The notes under the pieces: generated by a model | The model's input: only the letters and a program-made list of their open reading frames with translations | Told to the model about the DNA's origin: nothing | Databases searched by the model: none | Origin: Streptomyces sp. NBC_00370 | GTDB taxonomy: Bacteria > Actinomycetota > Actinomycetes > Streptomycetales > Streptomycetaceae | Direction of reading: 5' to 3' | DNA length: 64,000 nucleotides | Assembly (NCBI RefSeq): GCF_036084755.1 | Contig: NZ_CP107968.1 | Location: forward strand, 62,001-126,000 | Shown: one piece after another, positions 1 to 8,509 of the stretch | Position numbering within the stretch: position 1 is the stretch's first letter | Layout: every line of letters begins with the position of its first letter | Made by a program: the position numbers and the translations under genes

Positions 1-621
1 TGCGGACGCCGATGCGTTTGCCCCACAACCATTTTCGCAGGTGAGGTACGTCGTACGCCTTGTCCGCGTGCAGACGTTATGGCTTGGAATCGCTCGCGCG
101 GGATTCGTGTCCCATGTGGAAATGGGACACCATCGGCTTCAGCGCGAGGCTGTCGTGGGTGTTGGCCGCGGAGAGGCCGACGCGTAGAGGCAGTCCGTTC
201 GCGTCGGACAGGACATGCATCTTGGAACCTGGCTTACCCCGGTCCACGGGGCTCGGACCTGTAAGTTCGCCCCCTTTTTGGCGCGAACGTGGGCGGAGTC
301 CAGAACCGCCCGGGACAGATCGACCAGGTCCCGCTCGTCCAGGAGTTGGAGAATATGGCGGTGCAACCGGCCCCAGACTCCCGCCCGGGACCAGATGACG
401 AACCGACGATGCACCGTCGACTTCGACGCCCCGAAACACGGCGGCAGCGCCCGCCAGGCACACCCGCTGACCAACACGTAGACGATCGCAGCGAAGACCG
501 CCTCGTCATCGATGTTCGCGACCCCGCCGCCCTGCGGACGCACCCGCGCAGCCGGCAACAACGGCCTGGCTATCTCCCACAACCCGTCCGGAACAATCCA
601 TCCCCACCGTCCACCCCCCAT
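1..621 (-). pseudogene. IS5-family transposase, two-frame, with premature stop; runs off left edge
   Basis: The first frame begins at an ATG at 621 and reads the IS5 N-terminal helix-turn-helix region (IVPDGLWEIARPLLP, then VSGCAWRALPP). It reaches the first DDE aspartate in LDSAHVRAKKG. The reading frame then has to change at an A5G5 run (minus strand, 279 to 270) to continue as KKGGELTGPSPVDRG, HVLSDANGLPLRVGL and NTHDSLALKPM. IS5 elements of the IS427 type are known to use such a shift. Unlike a normal copy, the second frame has an in-frame TAA at 77-79. The same frame resumes afterwards (RLHADKAYDVPHLRKWL) and reaches the window edge. The frameshift could be programmed, but the nonsense codon suggests this copy no longer makes a full transposase. 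Its right terminal repeat should lie near 620-730; I could not pin it down. Confidence 0.8.
270..279 (-). promoter_or_regulatory. Putative translational frameshift site (A5G5) in the IS5 transposase
   Basis: On the coding (minus) strand five A are followed by five G exactly where the transposase changes frame, inside codons for RAKKG. Homopolymer runs of this kind serve as slippery sequences in two-frame IS5 elements. Whether it works here is inferred from position only. Confidence 0.45.
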
Positions 622-662
622 ACCCAACCCAACGACCGAACAGCCATGCAGGACACGGTCTA

Positions 663-693
663 AAGCCCCACCACTCACCAACCGGTGGGGCTT
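663..693 (-). terminator. Hairpin terminator downstream of the DUF4265 gene
   Basis: A perfect 10-bp inverted repeat (AAGCCCCACC at 663-672, GGTGGGGCTT at 684-693) with an 11-nt loop lies 37 bp past the stop of the minus-strand DUF4265 gene. Read in that direction it is followed by TA-rich bases. It most likely ends the Rhs-immunity transcript before the IS5 element. Confidence 0.6.
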
Positions 694-729
694 CATATTT
701 TCCGTCGCGATCAAATAGAGCGGGTGCAG

Positions 730-1221
730 TTACCGTGGCTTCGAGTCCGCCCACACATCACCGATGCAGGATTCCTCATAATCCCACCAATCGGCCTCAG
801 AGCCTCGAATTAGAAGCCCTTTAACACCGGGAATATCGGCCGACGGCGGCACACTTAGAGCAATCATTCCGAATTGCTCAATCCCCTCAGCGCGAACACC
901 CAGCGGCAAGAAGATATCGATAACCCCCTGCGGACCCCCGGAAAACCTACCCGACTCGTAGGGAATGATTCGCACCGTACAGTTACCCGCCCAGGAAACC
1001 TTCCCCACCGCCTCCAAATCCCCCCCGTCGACCCTCGTGTGCGTCCTCACGATGTCGTTTAGCGAGAGGTCGCGCACGAACCACGGCACGTTATCAATTC
1101 GAACTAGGTCGACGCCCACCGGCACGGCCCACAGCCTCTCACTAGCTACAGGGGGCCACCCATCGTTCTGTTCGAGCTGGAAAACAACTTGGACCCGATC
1201 ATTCGCTTCACCCTCAGACAT
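730..1221 (-). CDS. DUF4265 protein, probable immunity protein for the Rhs-HNH toxin
   Basis: This protein of about 163 residues shows the DUF4265 pattern: an N-terminal VVFQLEQNDGWPPVASERLW block, then VDLVRIDNVPWFVRDLSLND and a C-terminal WWDYEESC tail. It has no signal peptide or membrane helix, so it should be cytosolic. It sits directly downstream of the Rhs toxin on the same strand, the normal place for the cognate immunity gene in polymorphic toxin loci. It would bind and neutralise the HNH tip; this role is inferred from position. I chose the ATG at 1221; in-frame TTG and GTG codons up to 1251 would add ten residues, and no strong ribosome site decides. GC content looks lower than the neighbouring genes, which is common for exchanged toxin-immunity cassettes. 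Confidence 0.75.
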   Translation of the reverse strand: MSEGEANDRVQVVFQLEQNDGWPPVASERLWAVPVGVDLVRIDNVPWFVRDLSLNDIVRTHTRVDGGDLEAVGKVSWAGNCTVRIIPYESGRFSGGPQGVIDIFLPLGVRAEGIEQFGMIALSVPPSADIPGVKGLLIRGSEADWWDYEESCIGDVWADSKPR

Positions 1222-1454
1222 TGTCACTTGGCCAGTATGCACCAAGTACAAGCCCCAGGTGGTGCGGGTGACGGCGGGTCAAGCAACCGCCACCCACACT
1301 CCAACCCCCACAGTCAGCATCAGCCACCAGCTCACGCAGCTCACGAAGCTCAACGGGACAGGAAGACGGACGCGCCATGACTTGATCCCCTAAAAGGATC
1401 TAGCCTATACAGAACGAGAACCAGGGACACTACCGATTAATCATTCTTCCCCAG

Positions 1455-4400
1455 TCAACCTAGTGGGCCCTTTGGTGTGTCGAGCCAAAATTCGTTACAT
1501 GAGTAACATGTAACGCGGCCATTCCACGGAGCTCCCGGGCCACCCAAACTCTGCGGCCAGATATGGTCAACCCGAGTTTCCTGGCGATTCACAGGAACAC
1601 CACTACGTGATTGAGTCGCCGGAACAGTCTCTGCCTGACAGTCATCACAGAGCGTCCTCCCACCATTGACGTCCCTATTTTGCGCAATCACCTCCCTCTT
1701 ACCCTTGGGAGTGAACGGCTTGCCAGCGCGTGACATGTCGGCTTCGAGATCAGTTGCCACGCCATTGGAATTAACCTCAAATCGAGCACCGTTGCAGTTA
1801 TGAACGAGGACTGGCGTCTCGCCCGCCAGCACATAGTACGTGTGGGTGGTGCTGACGGTGAGGTCGTGGGTGAGGTGGTGGTGATGCCAGATACTGACGG
1901 CCTGGATGGTGACGGTGGTGCCGGCTGCTGTGCGCAGGCTTGTATGGGGCTTGAGGTTGCCTGCGTCTGTCCAGGTGTGGGTGGTGGTCACCCAGAAGGG
2001 GTGGGTGACCGTTGCTGTGATTTTCTCGGTCTTCTTGCCGTCGCGAATCGTGACGGTGGCGAAGTCTTCGTCGTCCCTGGTCGTGATCAGCTTTTCGACG
2101 GTGCGGGTCTGGCTTTTGCCGGTCTGCGGATCGGTTGCCTTGACCTTGTCGCCTGCCTTGACGTTTTTGATTGCTTTGGTGTCGCCGTCCGCCATGAGGA
2201 CCTTGGTGGAGGGCAGGAAGCTGTGGCAGGGGGACGCGCCGCTCTTGGGTGCTGATTTGGCTGCTCGGGTGGCTGCCGTTGCCGAGCCCGCAGCTGCTTC
2301 TTCTGCGGCGGCGCTTTGCGCTGCGGGTGCGCTTGCCGATGCCGCGACCTCGGCTTTCTCGACTGTTATGGCGCCTTCCGCGATGGTGGCAGCGCCGGTT
2401 GCGGCAATAGCTGCGGAGGCTCCTGCTTCAGTCAGGGCGGCTACTCCGCCACTGGCTAGCGCCATTCCCAGGCCCGACACTCCGGCGGCTTCAGTGAATC
2501 CCGTTGCGAACGCGGAGCCCATGGCGGCGATTCCGACGGCACCCGCTCCGCCGGTACCTACGACTACGGCGACGACGACGGTGGTGGCAACAACGGCTGC
2601 GATTATGGGGTGTTGCTTGATGACGTGGTACGTCTTGTGCGTGAAGCTGGAGAAGTGGCAGGACCAGCCGCAGCTGTGGTGTGTGGTGGTGTGGGTAACG
2701 ACGCGGGGCGCGACGTCGTAGCGGTTGCCGGTTGAAGCGCCGCTGACGAAGCGGGTGGGGTCGCCCTTGACCTGGCCCGTGCCGCCGATGGGGTAGCCGT
2801 TGCCGCAGAGGTCTGCGGGGCACAGGCCGGTGGGGTCACTTTCGGTGATGGGGTTGTCGGCTGCGTAGGTGTAGCCGTTGATCTGCTGAGGGTCGGTGAG
2901 TTCGAGGACGGGGTCGAGAGAGATGAACCGGCCCGTGGTCGGGTCGTATTCGCGCGCGCCGAGATGGGTGAGGCCCGAGACCGGATCCTGGGTGCCTCCG
3001 ACGAACCCGGTGTCCCCGACCCAGTCCGGGTTATCTGATGCGGCGTCGGGTCCGCGGGCGTTACCGAAGGGGTCGAGGTAGCGGCGGGTGACGGCCTGGG
3101 TGGTGGCGTCGACCTCACTCATGGCGGTGTCGTGGCCGTCGGAGAGTTGCCAGGTGAGTTTCCCGCTCGCACCGCTGGTGCGGACCGCGACAGTCTGTCC
3201 GCCGTAGCTGTAGTAACGGGTCCCGGTGGTGGTGCCGGTGCCCTTGGCGAGGCGGATCTCGTCGCTGCCGAGATAGAGCGTGGTACCGCTGTCGTCGCGG
3301 TTCAGCAGGCGGTTGCCGTCGGCGTCGTACAGGTACGACGCCGAGGTGCCGTCCGCGTTGGTGACCTTGCTGAGATGGTTCTCGTCGTCCCAGTCAAGTG
3401 TCTGCGTCTTGCCGCCCAGGGTGCGGGTGGTGGTGTTCCCGTTGGCGTCGTAGATGTACGAGGAGTCGGTGGCGGTGCCGTCGGGAGCCGTCTTCGTGGT
3501 GGCTGCGAGCGCGTGTGGCTGGTGTCCGTCGGCACCGGGGTAGGTGTACGCGGTGGTGGTGTCGCCCGCGCCGCTGGTGGTGCCGTGGTCGGTGAGTCCC
3601 GTCCGGTTGCCGATGGCGTCGTAGGTGTAGGTCTGCCAGTACGGGGCGGGGCCGCCCAGGACCGCGCTGGAGGCGTCGGCCGCGCAGCCGTTGGTCGGTG
3701 TCCAGGCCTGGGTGAGGCGGTCGTGGCCGTCGTAGCGGTAGCACTGGACGTCGTCGGTTCCGGTGGCGGCGCCGACATCGGTGGTGTGGGTGGCGACCTC
3801 GGTCGGATTGCCAGAGGCGTCGTAGTTGTAGTGCGTGTCCTGGACCGGCCCGGACTGGGTGTCGTCGGTGAGGAGTTGGCGGCTGAGGCGGCGGGTTCCG
3901 TCTTCGTAGCTGTTGTTGATCTGCAGCCACTTGGCGGAGCTGGAGGTGCCGAGGGTGACCTGCTGGAGGTCGCCCTGTTTGGTGTAGTCGGTGTTCTGTA
4001 CGTAACCGGTGGCGCCCGTGAGCGTGGTGGGCATGCCGAGGTTGTTGTAGCCGTTTTCCAGGGTTTCGGACGGCAGTCCGCCTGCGGCGGGGACGGCGGT
4101 GAACTGGACGGTTCCGTCGAGGTTGTAGCCGGTGCGGGCGGTGTAGGACCCGGCGAGTGCTTCTTCCCCAGGAATCGAGGGGATGGTGACGCGGGTCAGG
4201 GTCGGGCGGTAGAGGCTGTCGTAGGTGCCGACCTGGCTGATGTACGCCTTGCCCGTCGTGCCGGAGCCGCCGACGTAGCGGATCGAGGACGTCGGCTTGC
4301 CCTTGGCGATCGAGTCGTAGGTCCACGCAGCCAGTTGGTGGTCCTGGTCCTGCGTGGTGCCGTCGTACTCGCCGATTTTGCGGCCGAGCACGTCGTAGGT

Positions 4401-7400
4401 GGTGCTGATGGCCTTGCCGCGGGCGTCCTTGACGGAGACCGGCTGGTCGAGGTCGTTGTACGTGGTCGTCGACATGCCCGCGTCGGGGTCGGTCTGGGTG
4501 GTCTGACGCCCCATCAAGTCGTAGCCGTAGGTCCAGGTGTCGCCGGCGTCGTCGGTGACTTTCTGCAGGCGGCTCTTGGCGTCGTAGCCGTACTTGATCG
4601 TGGAGTGCGGCCCTGCGGGTTGGTTGGCGGAGTCGTACTGCCAGGTTTCGGTGGTGCGTCCGAGGGTGTCGGTGAGTGTGGTGGTGGCGGTGCCGCCGTC
4701 CGGCGGGGTGACCGTGGTGCGGTCACCGCCGTACGCGGTGGTGGTGGTCCACTTCTTCACCCCGGCGGCGTAGAAGTCGGACGCTGTCGCCCGCCCGACG
4801 CCGTCGTAGGTGGTGAGGGTCTGCGAAGGTACTTCCGAGGTGATGTTCGCCAGCGTTCCCGAGGGGGCGGTGGCGTCGGTATATCCCTCGTTGGTCACGG
4901 TGGCCAGGCCGCGGCTGTCGTACTTCGTCTCGGAAATGATGCGGCCGCCGCCGGGCGCCGCAAGCTGTGACTGGCGGGAGCGCAGCAGCGCGTCGTAGAG
5001 GGCGTAGGTGCTGTTGTACGTCTTGCCGTCGCTGTTGAGCTTCCCGGTGGTGACGGAAGATGCCACTGTGGCCGAGATGTTGTAGGTGTAGATCAGACTC
5101 GCGGTCTGGTTCACGGTCTTACTGCGGTTGGGCAGCCAGAGGGCGGTGACCCGGCCGAGGGCGTCGTAGGTGTAGTCGGTCCGCTTGGTGTTCGGGTCGA
5201 CGACGGTCGTGGCCTGGCCGCGTGCGGGATCGAACGTGGTGGTGGTCTTGAACTGCTTCGCGTCGGTGGTGACGGTGCCGGTGAGCGGGCCGCCGGTGGG
5301 GGGCACGTAGGCGGTGCTGGTGACGTTGCCGGCTGCGTCGGTGACCGAGGTGATACGTCCCTGCGTGTCGTACTTGGACGTGGACACCGTCTGATAGGCC
5401 GGGGTGGTGCCGCTGTACCCGGACAGCCGCTCGCTGGTGACGGTTTCCTGCGTGGTGGGGGCAACGCCGAAGGCTTTGCCGTCGTAGAGGGTCCGTACGT
5501 CGGAGACCACGTCGTCGGGCCGGTCGGGGGCGGCGGAGCAGGCCACGTCGACGGTTTCCACGCGTGTTGCCACACCCATCAGCCACGCGCTGGAGTTGTT
5601 GACGAGAGTGGTGCGGGTGCACTGTTCGTCGCCGGTGACGTGGTCGTCGCCGGCGTCGTCGACCTGGGTGGCCTCGCCGGTGTCCGGGTCGTAGGTGGTC
5701 CTGGAGGTGGTCGTGCGAACGCCACTGGGAACCAGGTCGGTGCGGTTGTGCACGGCCTCGGGGCGGGTGAACGCAGCATGGCGGGAACCGTCGTCGGCGG
5801 TCGTGTGGATCCACTGGTCGGTGATGACTCCGCCGACCTCGGTGCTGCCGTTATAGGTGATCGATTCGCGCACTGTGCCGGCGAGCGGATCGGCATCGGT
5901 GACAGTGGTGCCCGTGGAGTCGGTGACCTTGTGGCTGCGGGGCGTGCCGTCGCTCTGCTTGTCACCGTCCATGCCCTGGAAGTAGGTGTCGACCTGCTTG
6001 GTGCGCGTGCTCTGGTCGTTGCCTGTGGTGGTGGTCACCGTCGGGTATCCGCGCCAGATCGACCAGGTCTTGCGTTTCGCGGGGCTGGTGACGTTGTCGC
6101 TGTCGTAGTGCCAGGCCGGCTTGCCGCTGTAGGTGTAGTCCGTTTCCATCGTCGTGGCGCCGCCGGTCGGGTCCGACTGGCTGACCTGGGTGACGACGTA
6201 CTTGTGGAACCAGTCCAGTTTCGGTTCAGGCGTGAAGGGTGGCTGCCAGTACGTGGGGAAGCAGGCAAGTGTGTCCGCGTCGGGTGAGCTGGGCATCTTG
6301 CTGCCGGCGACGCACTCGTTGTCGGAGTAGTTGACTGTCAGGACCGACCCGGTCTCGGACGTGATGGTGCGTACGCGCCACTTCACCAGTGCGGCGACGT
6401 CGTCGTGGGTGGAGTCGACGCGGTTGAACAGCTGAATGCCCTGGAAGGTGACCGGTGGCATGGCGAGGCTGCCGCCGTCCTTGCCGGTGCGGGTGATCGA
6501 CTTCAGCCACAGACCGGGCGAGGTGCCGTCTCCTGGGTCGGGGAAGGACTGGTCGAGTGTCCAGGAGTCCACCGGCCGGTAGGCGGGGGTGGACAGTGTG
6601 GTGTCCCAGATCTGGGTGGAGACGCCGGTCAGGCGCTTGCGGGAGAAGAAGGTGGGTGAGGTGTCGCCCGTGCAGGTCGCTGCGGAGGCGCAGATCTGGT
6701 CGAACGGCACGTCCGGCCAGTCTTTCGCCTTGGCCGACGTCAGCGAGGAGCAGTCTTCCGTGCTGTTGGTCAGGCACCTCTCGGCGGTGGTGAACGAGAC
6801 CTGTGCGGGTGCCTTGCCGAAGACGCTGGTATCGGTGATGCCGTAGTCGATGCGCTTGAGGTTGCCGCCGCGGTCGTAGACCGTGCCTGGCGAGACGACG
6901 CCGTTCTTGGCGTAGTAGTTGGTTTCCTTGTCGTACCAGTACGACATGGCATTGCCGTGGACGTCGACGACGTAGTCGAGATTCCAGCGCCATGCCTGGA
7001 CGCAGGAGCTCGTGGCGAAGGTGGAGCCGTGGCACTCTTCGCCGGTGTCGTCGCCGAAGACGGGAACGGTCCAGGTGGAGTTGGTCTCGGCGGCTCCCGA
7101 AGTCCATCCGGGGAGCCGGTTCTTGCCGAAGATGTACTGGGTGCCGTCGGTGGTGGTGACGGTCCAGTACTCACCGTCGTTGTCGCCGTTGCTCGCGCCG
7201 GTCGAGTGGACGACCCGCTCACCGTCGTCGTCCTTCGGGTGCCAGGCGCCTGTCGTCTTGTCTTTGATGAGCGGGGTGGCTTTCCCGGCGAGGTTCAAGG
7301 TGGCGTTGTCGCCCGCCCAGCACTCGTCGTTCTTGCCATCCTGCCCGTCGTCGTCGCACGAGCCGTAGGAGCGTTCGATGTAGGAGGAGGTGAGGTCGAA

Positions 7401-8435
7401 TCCTTCACCGACCCAGGAGGGCTGGTTGTTGGTCGAGGGCAGGCGTCCGTCGACGGCCTGGGCGTCGTAGCTGATGGCGAGGTCCGGCTGGGGACCACCG
7501 CTTGCCGGAGGCGTGGTGAGCGGGTAGGACCAGCTGAAGTCGCCGCTGGAGCCGCCTGCGGTCCAGGAAGCCGAGGGGCTGAGCGGGGACGCACCGTACG
7601 AGCCGGCCCCCGACTTGGCATCGGTTGTCGCGGCCAGGACCGTGAAGCGGCCGGCGGAAGTTCCCGCCGTACCGGACGTGCCGGCGGCGGATGTGGAGCT
7701 CAGCGGCACCGTCGCCGAGAGGGTGTGCGCCTTGATGTTGTTGTCCGCTGCCAGTGGCGTCTTTTCCTGACACCGGGCCAGCTCCGGTGTGCTCAGGGCA
7801 CACGCGGGCATTTCGACCAATGTCATCCGCGAGGCGTAGTCGCCTCCGTAGGCCTGGGCGAAGTTCGAGTAGTCGATGCTGAGTTCAGCACGCCCCGAGT
7901 CGTGGCTGCCGTCCGCGCGAGCCACGGAGAGCAGAGCGCCGTGGACACCGGCCGCGCTGGTCTGTTTCTGTGTTGCCGTGCGGACGCTGATCCTGGTTGG
8001 TGCGGAACCCGTGCCGCCTTGGGCCGTGTTGGCTTTCTCGGCAGGTTTGGCCGCGCGCACGGCCACGGGAAGATGGCCAACGCTCGTGCGGTGGACTGCC
8101 GCGTCTCGTGAGGCCACCGTCAGCGTCGCCGATGCGGCCGTCGGCCAACTGACATGTCGGGCCAGGGTGGCAGCGGTCTTCTTCGCCGCCCCGGTGGTCG
8201 GGTCCTTTCGATGCTGGGACGCGGCCTTGAAGGCCACGGCAGTCCCGTTCTTGGCCTGGGGAAGGCTGACGGTGTGATGACCGCCCGACACCGTCTCCCA
8301 GAAGGACGGCGCGATACTCAACCCCGTCGCGATCAGTGCGCAGGAGACCAGAGCAATGACCCACAGCAGACCTCGCCGGCCACCCGGTCTTCCGGCCGGG
8401 CCCGTCACCATGCCGCCCATGACTGCACTCCGCAT
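1455..8435 (-). CDS. Rhs/YD-repeat polymorphic toxin with Hint domain and C-terminal HNH nuclease
   Basis: This is a 2326-residue secreted protein. A hydrophobic segment at about residues 24-46 acts as signal anchor. YD/Rhs repeats (TYDVLGRKIGEYDG, YDLMGRQTTQTDPDAG and many more) fill roughly 1000-1800. The Rhs core motif LGAREYDPTTGRFISLDPV lies near 1823 and closes the shell domain. A Hint (intein-like, PT-HINT) autoprotease domain starts at Cys about 2070 (CHSFLPSTKVLMADGDTKAI) and ends with the splice-like VLVHNC near 2212. The last 113 residues hold a HNH nuclease: CDDCQ, then VDHIWPQSLGG, a conserved Asn and CYSCN, so two zinc knuckles flank the DH. The tip should cut DNA of competitors after Hint release (family knowledge). 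An ATG at 8420 has a better-spaced GGAG than the one at 8435. It lies 75 bp after the LamG gene, probably in one operon with it and with the DUF4265 immunity gene. Confidence 0.92.
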   Translation of the reverse strand: MRSAVMGGMVTGPAGRPGGRRGLLWVIALVSCALIATGLSIAPSFWETVSGGHHTVSLPQAKNGTAVAFKAASQHRKDPTTGAAKKTAATLARHVSWPTAASATLTVASRDAAVHRTSVGHLPVAVRAAKPAEKANTAQGGTGSAPTRISVRTATQKQTSAAGVHGALLSVARADGSHDSGRAELSIDYSNFAQAYGGDYASRMTLVEMPACALSTPELARCQEKTPLAADNNIKAHTLSATVPLSSTSAAGTSGTAGTSAGRFTVLAATTDAKSGAGSYGASPLSPSASWTAGGSSGDFSWSYPLTTPPASGGPQPDLAISYDAQAVDGRLPSTNNQPSWVGEGFDLTSSYIERSYGSCDDDGQDGKNDECWAGDNATLNLAGKATPLIKDKTTGAWHPKDDDGERVVHSTGASNGDNDGEYWTVTTTDGTQYIFGKNRLPGWTSGAAETNSTWTVPVFGDDTGEECHGSTFATSSCVQAWRWNLDYVVDVHGNAMSYWYDKETNYYAKNGVVSPGTVYDRGGNLKRIDYGITDTSVFGKAPAQVSFTTAERCLTNSTEDCSSLTSAKAKDWPDVPFDQICASAATCTGDTSPTFFSRKRLTGVSTQIWDTTLSTPAYRPVDSWTLDQSFPDPGDGTSPGLWLKSITRTGKDGGSLAMPPVTFQGIQLFNRVDSTHDDVAALVKWRVRTITSETGSVLTVNYSDNECVAGSKMPSSPDADTLACFPTYWQPPFTPEPKLDWFHKYVVTQVSQSDPTGGATTMETDYTYSGKPAWHYDSDNVTSPAKRKTWSIWRGYPTVTTTTGNDQSTRTKQVDTYFQGMDGDKQSDGTPRSHKVTDSTGTTVTDADPLAGTVRESITYNGSTEVGGVITDQWIHTTADDGSRHAAFTRPEAVHNRTDLVPSGVRTTTSRTTYDPDTGEATQVDDAGDDHVTGDEQCTRTTLVNNSSAWLMGVATRVETVDVACSAAPDRPDDVVSDVRTLYDGKAFGVAPTTQETVTSERLSGYSGTTPAYQTVSTSKYDTQGRITSVTDAAGNVTSTAYVPPTGGPLTGTVTTDAKQFKTTTTFDPARGQATTVVDPNTKRTDYTYDALGRVTALWLPNRSKTVNQTASLIYTYNISATVASSVTTGKLNSDGKTYNSTYALYDALLRSRQSQLAAPGGGRIISETKYDSRGLATVTNEGYTDATAPSGTLANITSEVPSQTLTTYDGVGRATASDFYAAGVKKWTTTTAYGGDRTTVTPPDGGTATTTLTDTLGRTTETWQYDSANQPAGPHSTIKYGYDAKSRLQKVTDDAGDTWTYGYDLMGRQTTQTDPDAGMSTTTYNDLDQPVSVKDARGKAISTTYDVLGRKIGEYDGTTQDQDHQLAAWTYDSIAKGKPTSSIRYVGGSGTTGKAYISQVGTYDSLYRPTLTRVTIPSIPGEEALAGSYTARTGYNLDGTVQFTAVPAAGGLPSETLENGYNNLGMPTTLTGATGYVQNTDYTKQGDLQQVTLGTSSSAKWLQINNSYEDGTRRLSRQLLTDDTQSGPVQDTHYNYDASGNPTEVATHTTDVGAATGTDDVQCYRYDGHDRLTQAWTPTNGCAADASSAVLGGPAPYWQTYTYDAIGNRTGLTDHGTTSGAGDTTTAYTYPGADGHQPHALAATTKTAPDGTATDSSYIYDANGNTTTRTLGGKTQTLDWDDENHLSKVTNADGTSASYLYDADGNRLLNRDDSGTTLYLGSDEIRLAKGTGTTTGTRYYSYGGQTVAVRTSGASGKLTWQLSDGHDTAMSEVDATTQAVTRRYLDPFGNARGPDAASDNPDWVGDTGFVGGTQDPVSGLTHLGAREYDPTTGRFISLDPVLELTDPQQINGYTYAADNPITESDPTGLCPADLCGNGYPIGGTGQVKGDPTRFVSGASTGNRYDVAPRVVTHTTTHHSCGWSCHFSSFTHKTYHVIKQHPIIAAVVATTVVVAVVVGTGGAGAVGIAAMGSAFATGFTEAAGVSGLGMALASGGVAALTEAGASAAIAATGAATIAEGAITVEKAEVAASASAPAAQSAAAEEAAAGSATAATRAAKSAPKSGASPCHSFLPSTKVLMADGDTKAIKNVKAGDKVKATDPQTGKSQTRTVEKLITTRDDEDFATVTIRDGKKTEKITATVTHPFWVTTTHTWTDAGNLKPHTSLRTAAGTTVTIQAVSIWHHHHLTHDLTVSTTHTYYVLAGETPVLVHNCNGARFEVNSNGVATDLEADMSRAGKPFTPKGKREVIAQNRDVNGGRTLCDDCQAETVPATQSRSGVPVNRQETRVDHIWPQSLGGPGAPWNGRVTCYSCNEFWLDTPKGPLG

Positions 8436-8509
8436 CTGTCGTATCGCGCCGATTCAAGGACCGCGCTGCGCCGCGCGGGGTGTCACTGCTGGGCTGAAAG
8501 GACCCGCCG

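Noticed and set aside
3132..4970. Long plus-strand frame of 612 residues opposite the Rhs gene
   Set aside because: It lies wholly antisense to the YD repeats, is made of Gly/Val/Arg-rich low-complexity sequence and matches no family. It is an effect of GC-rich codons on the other strand.
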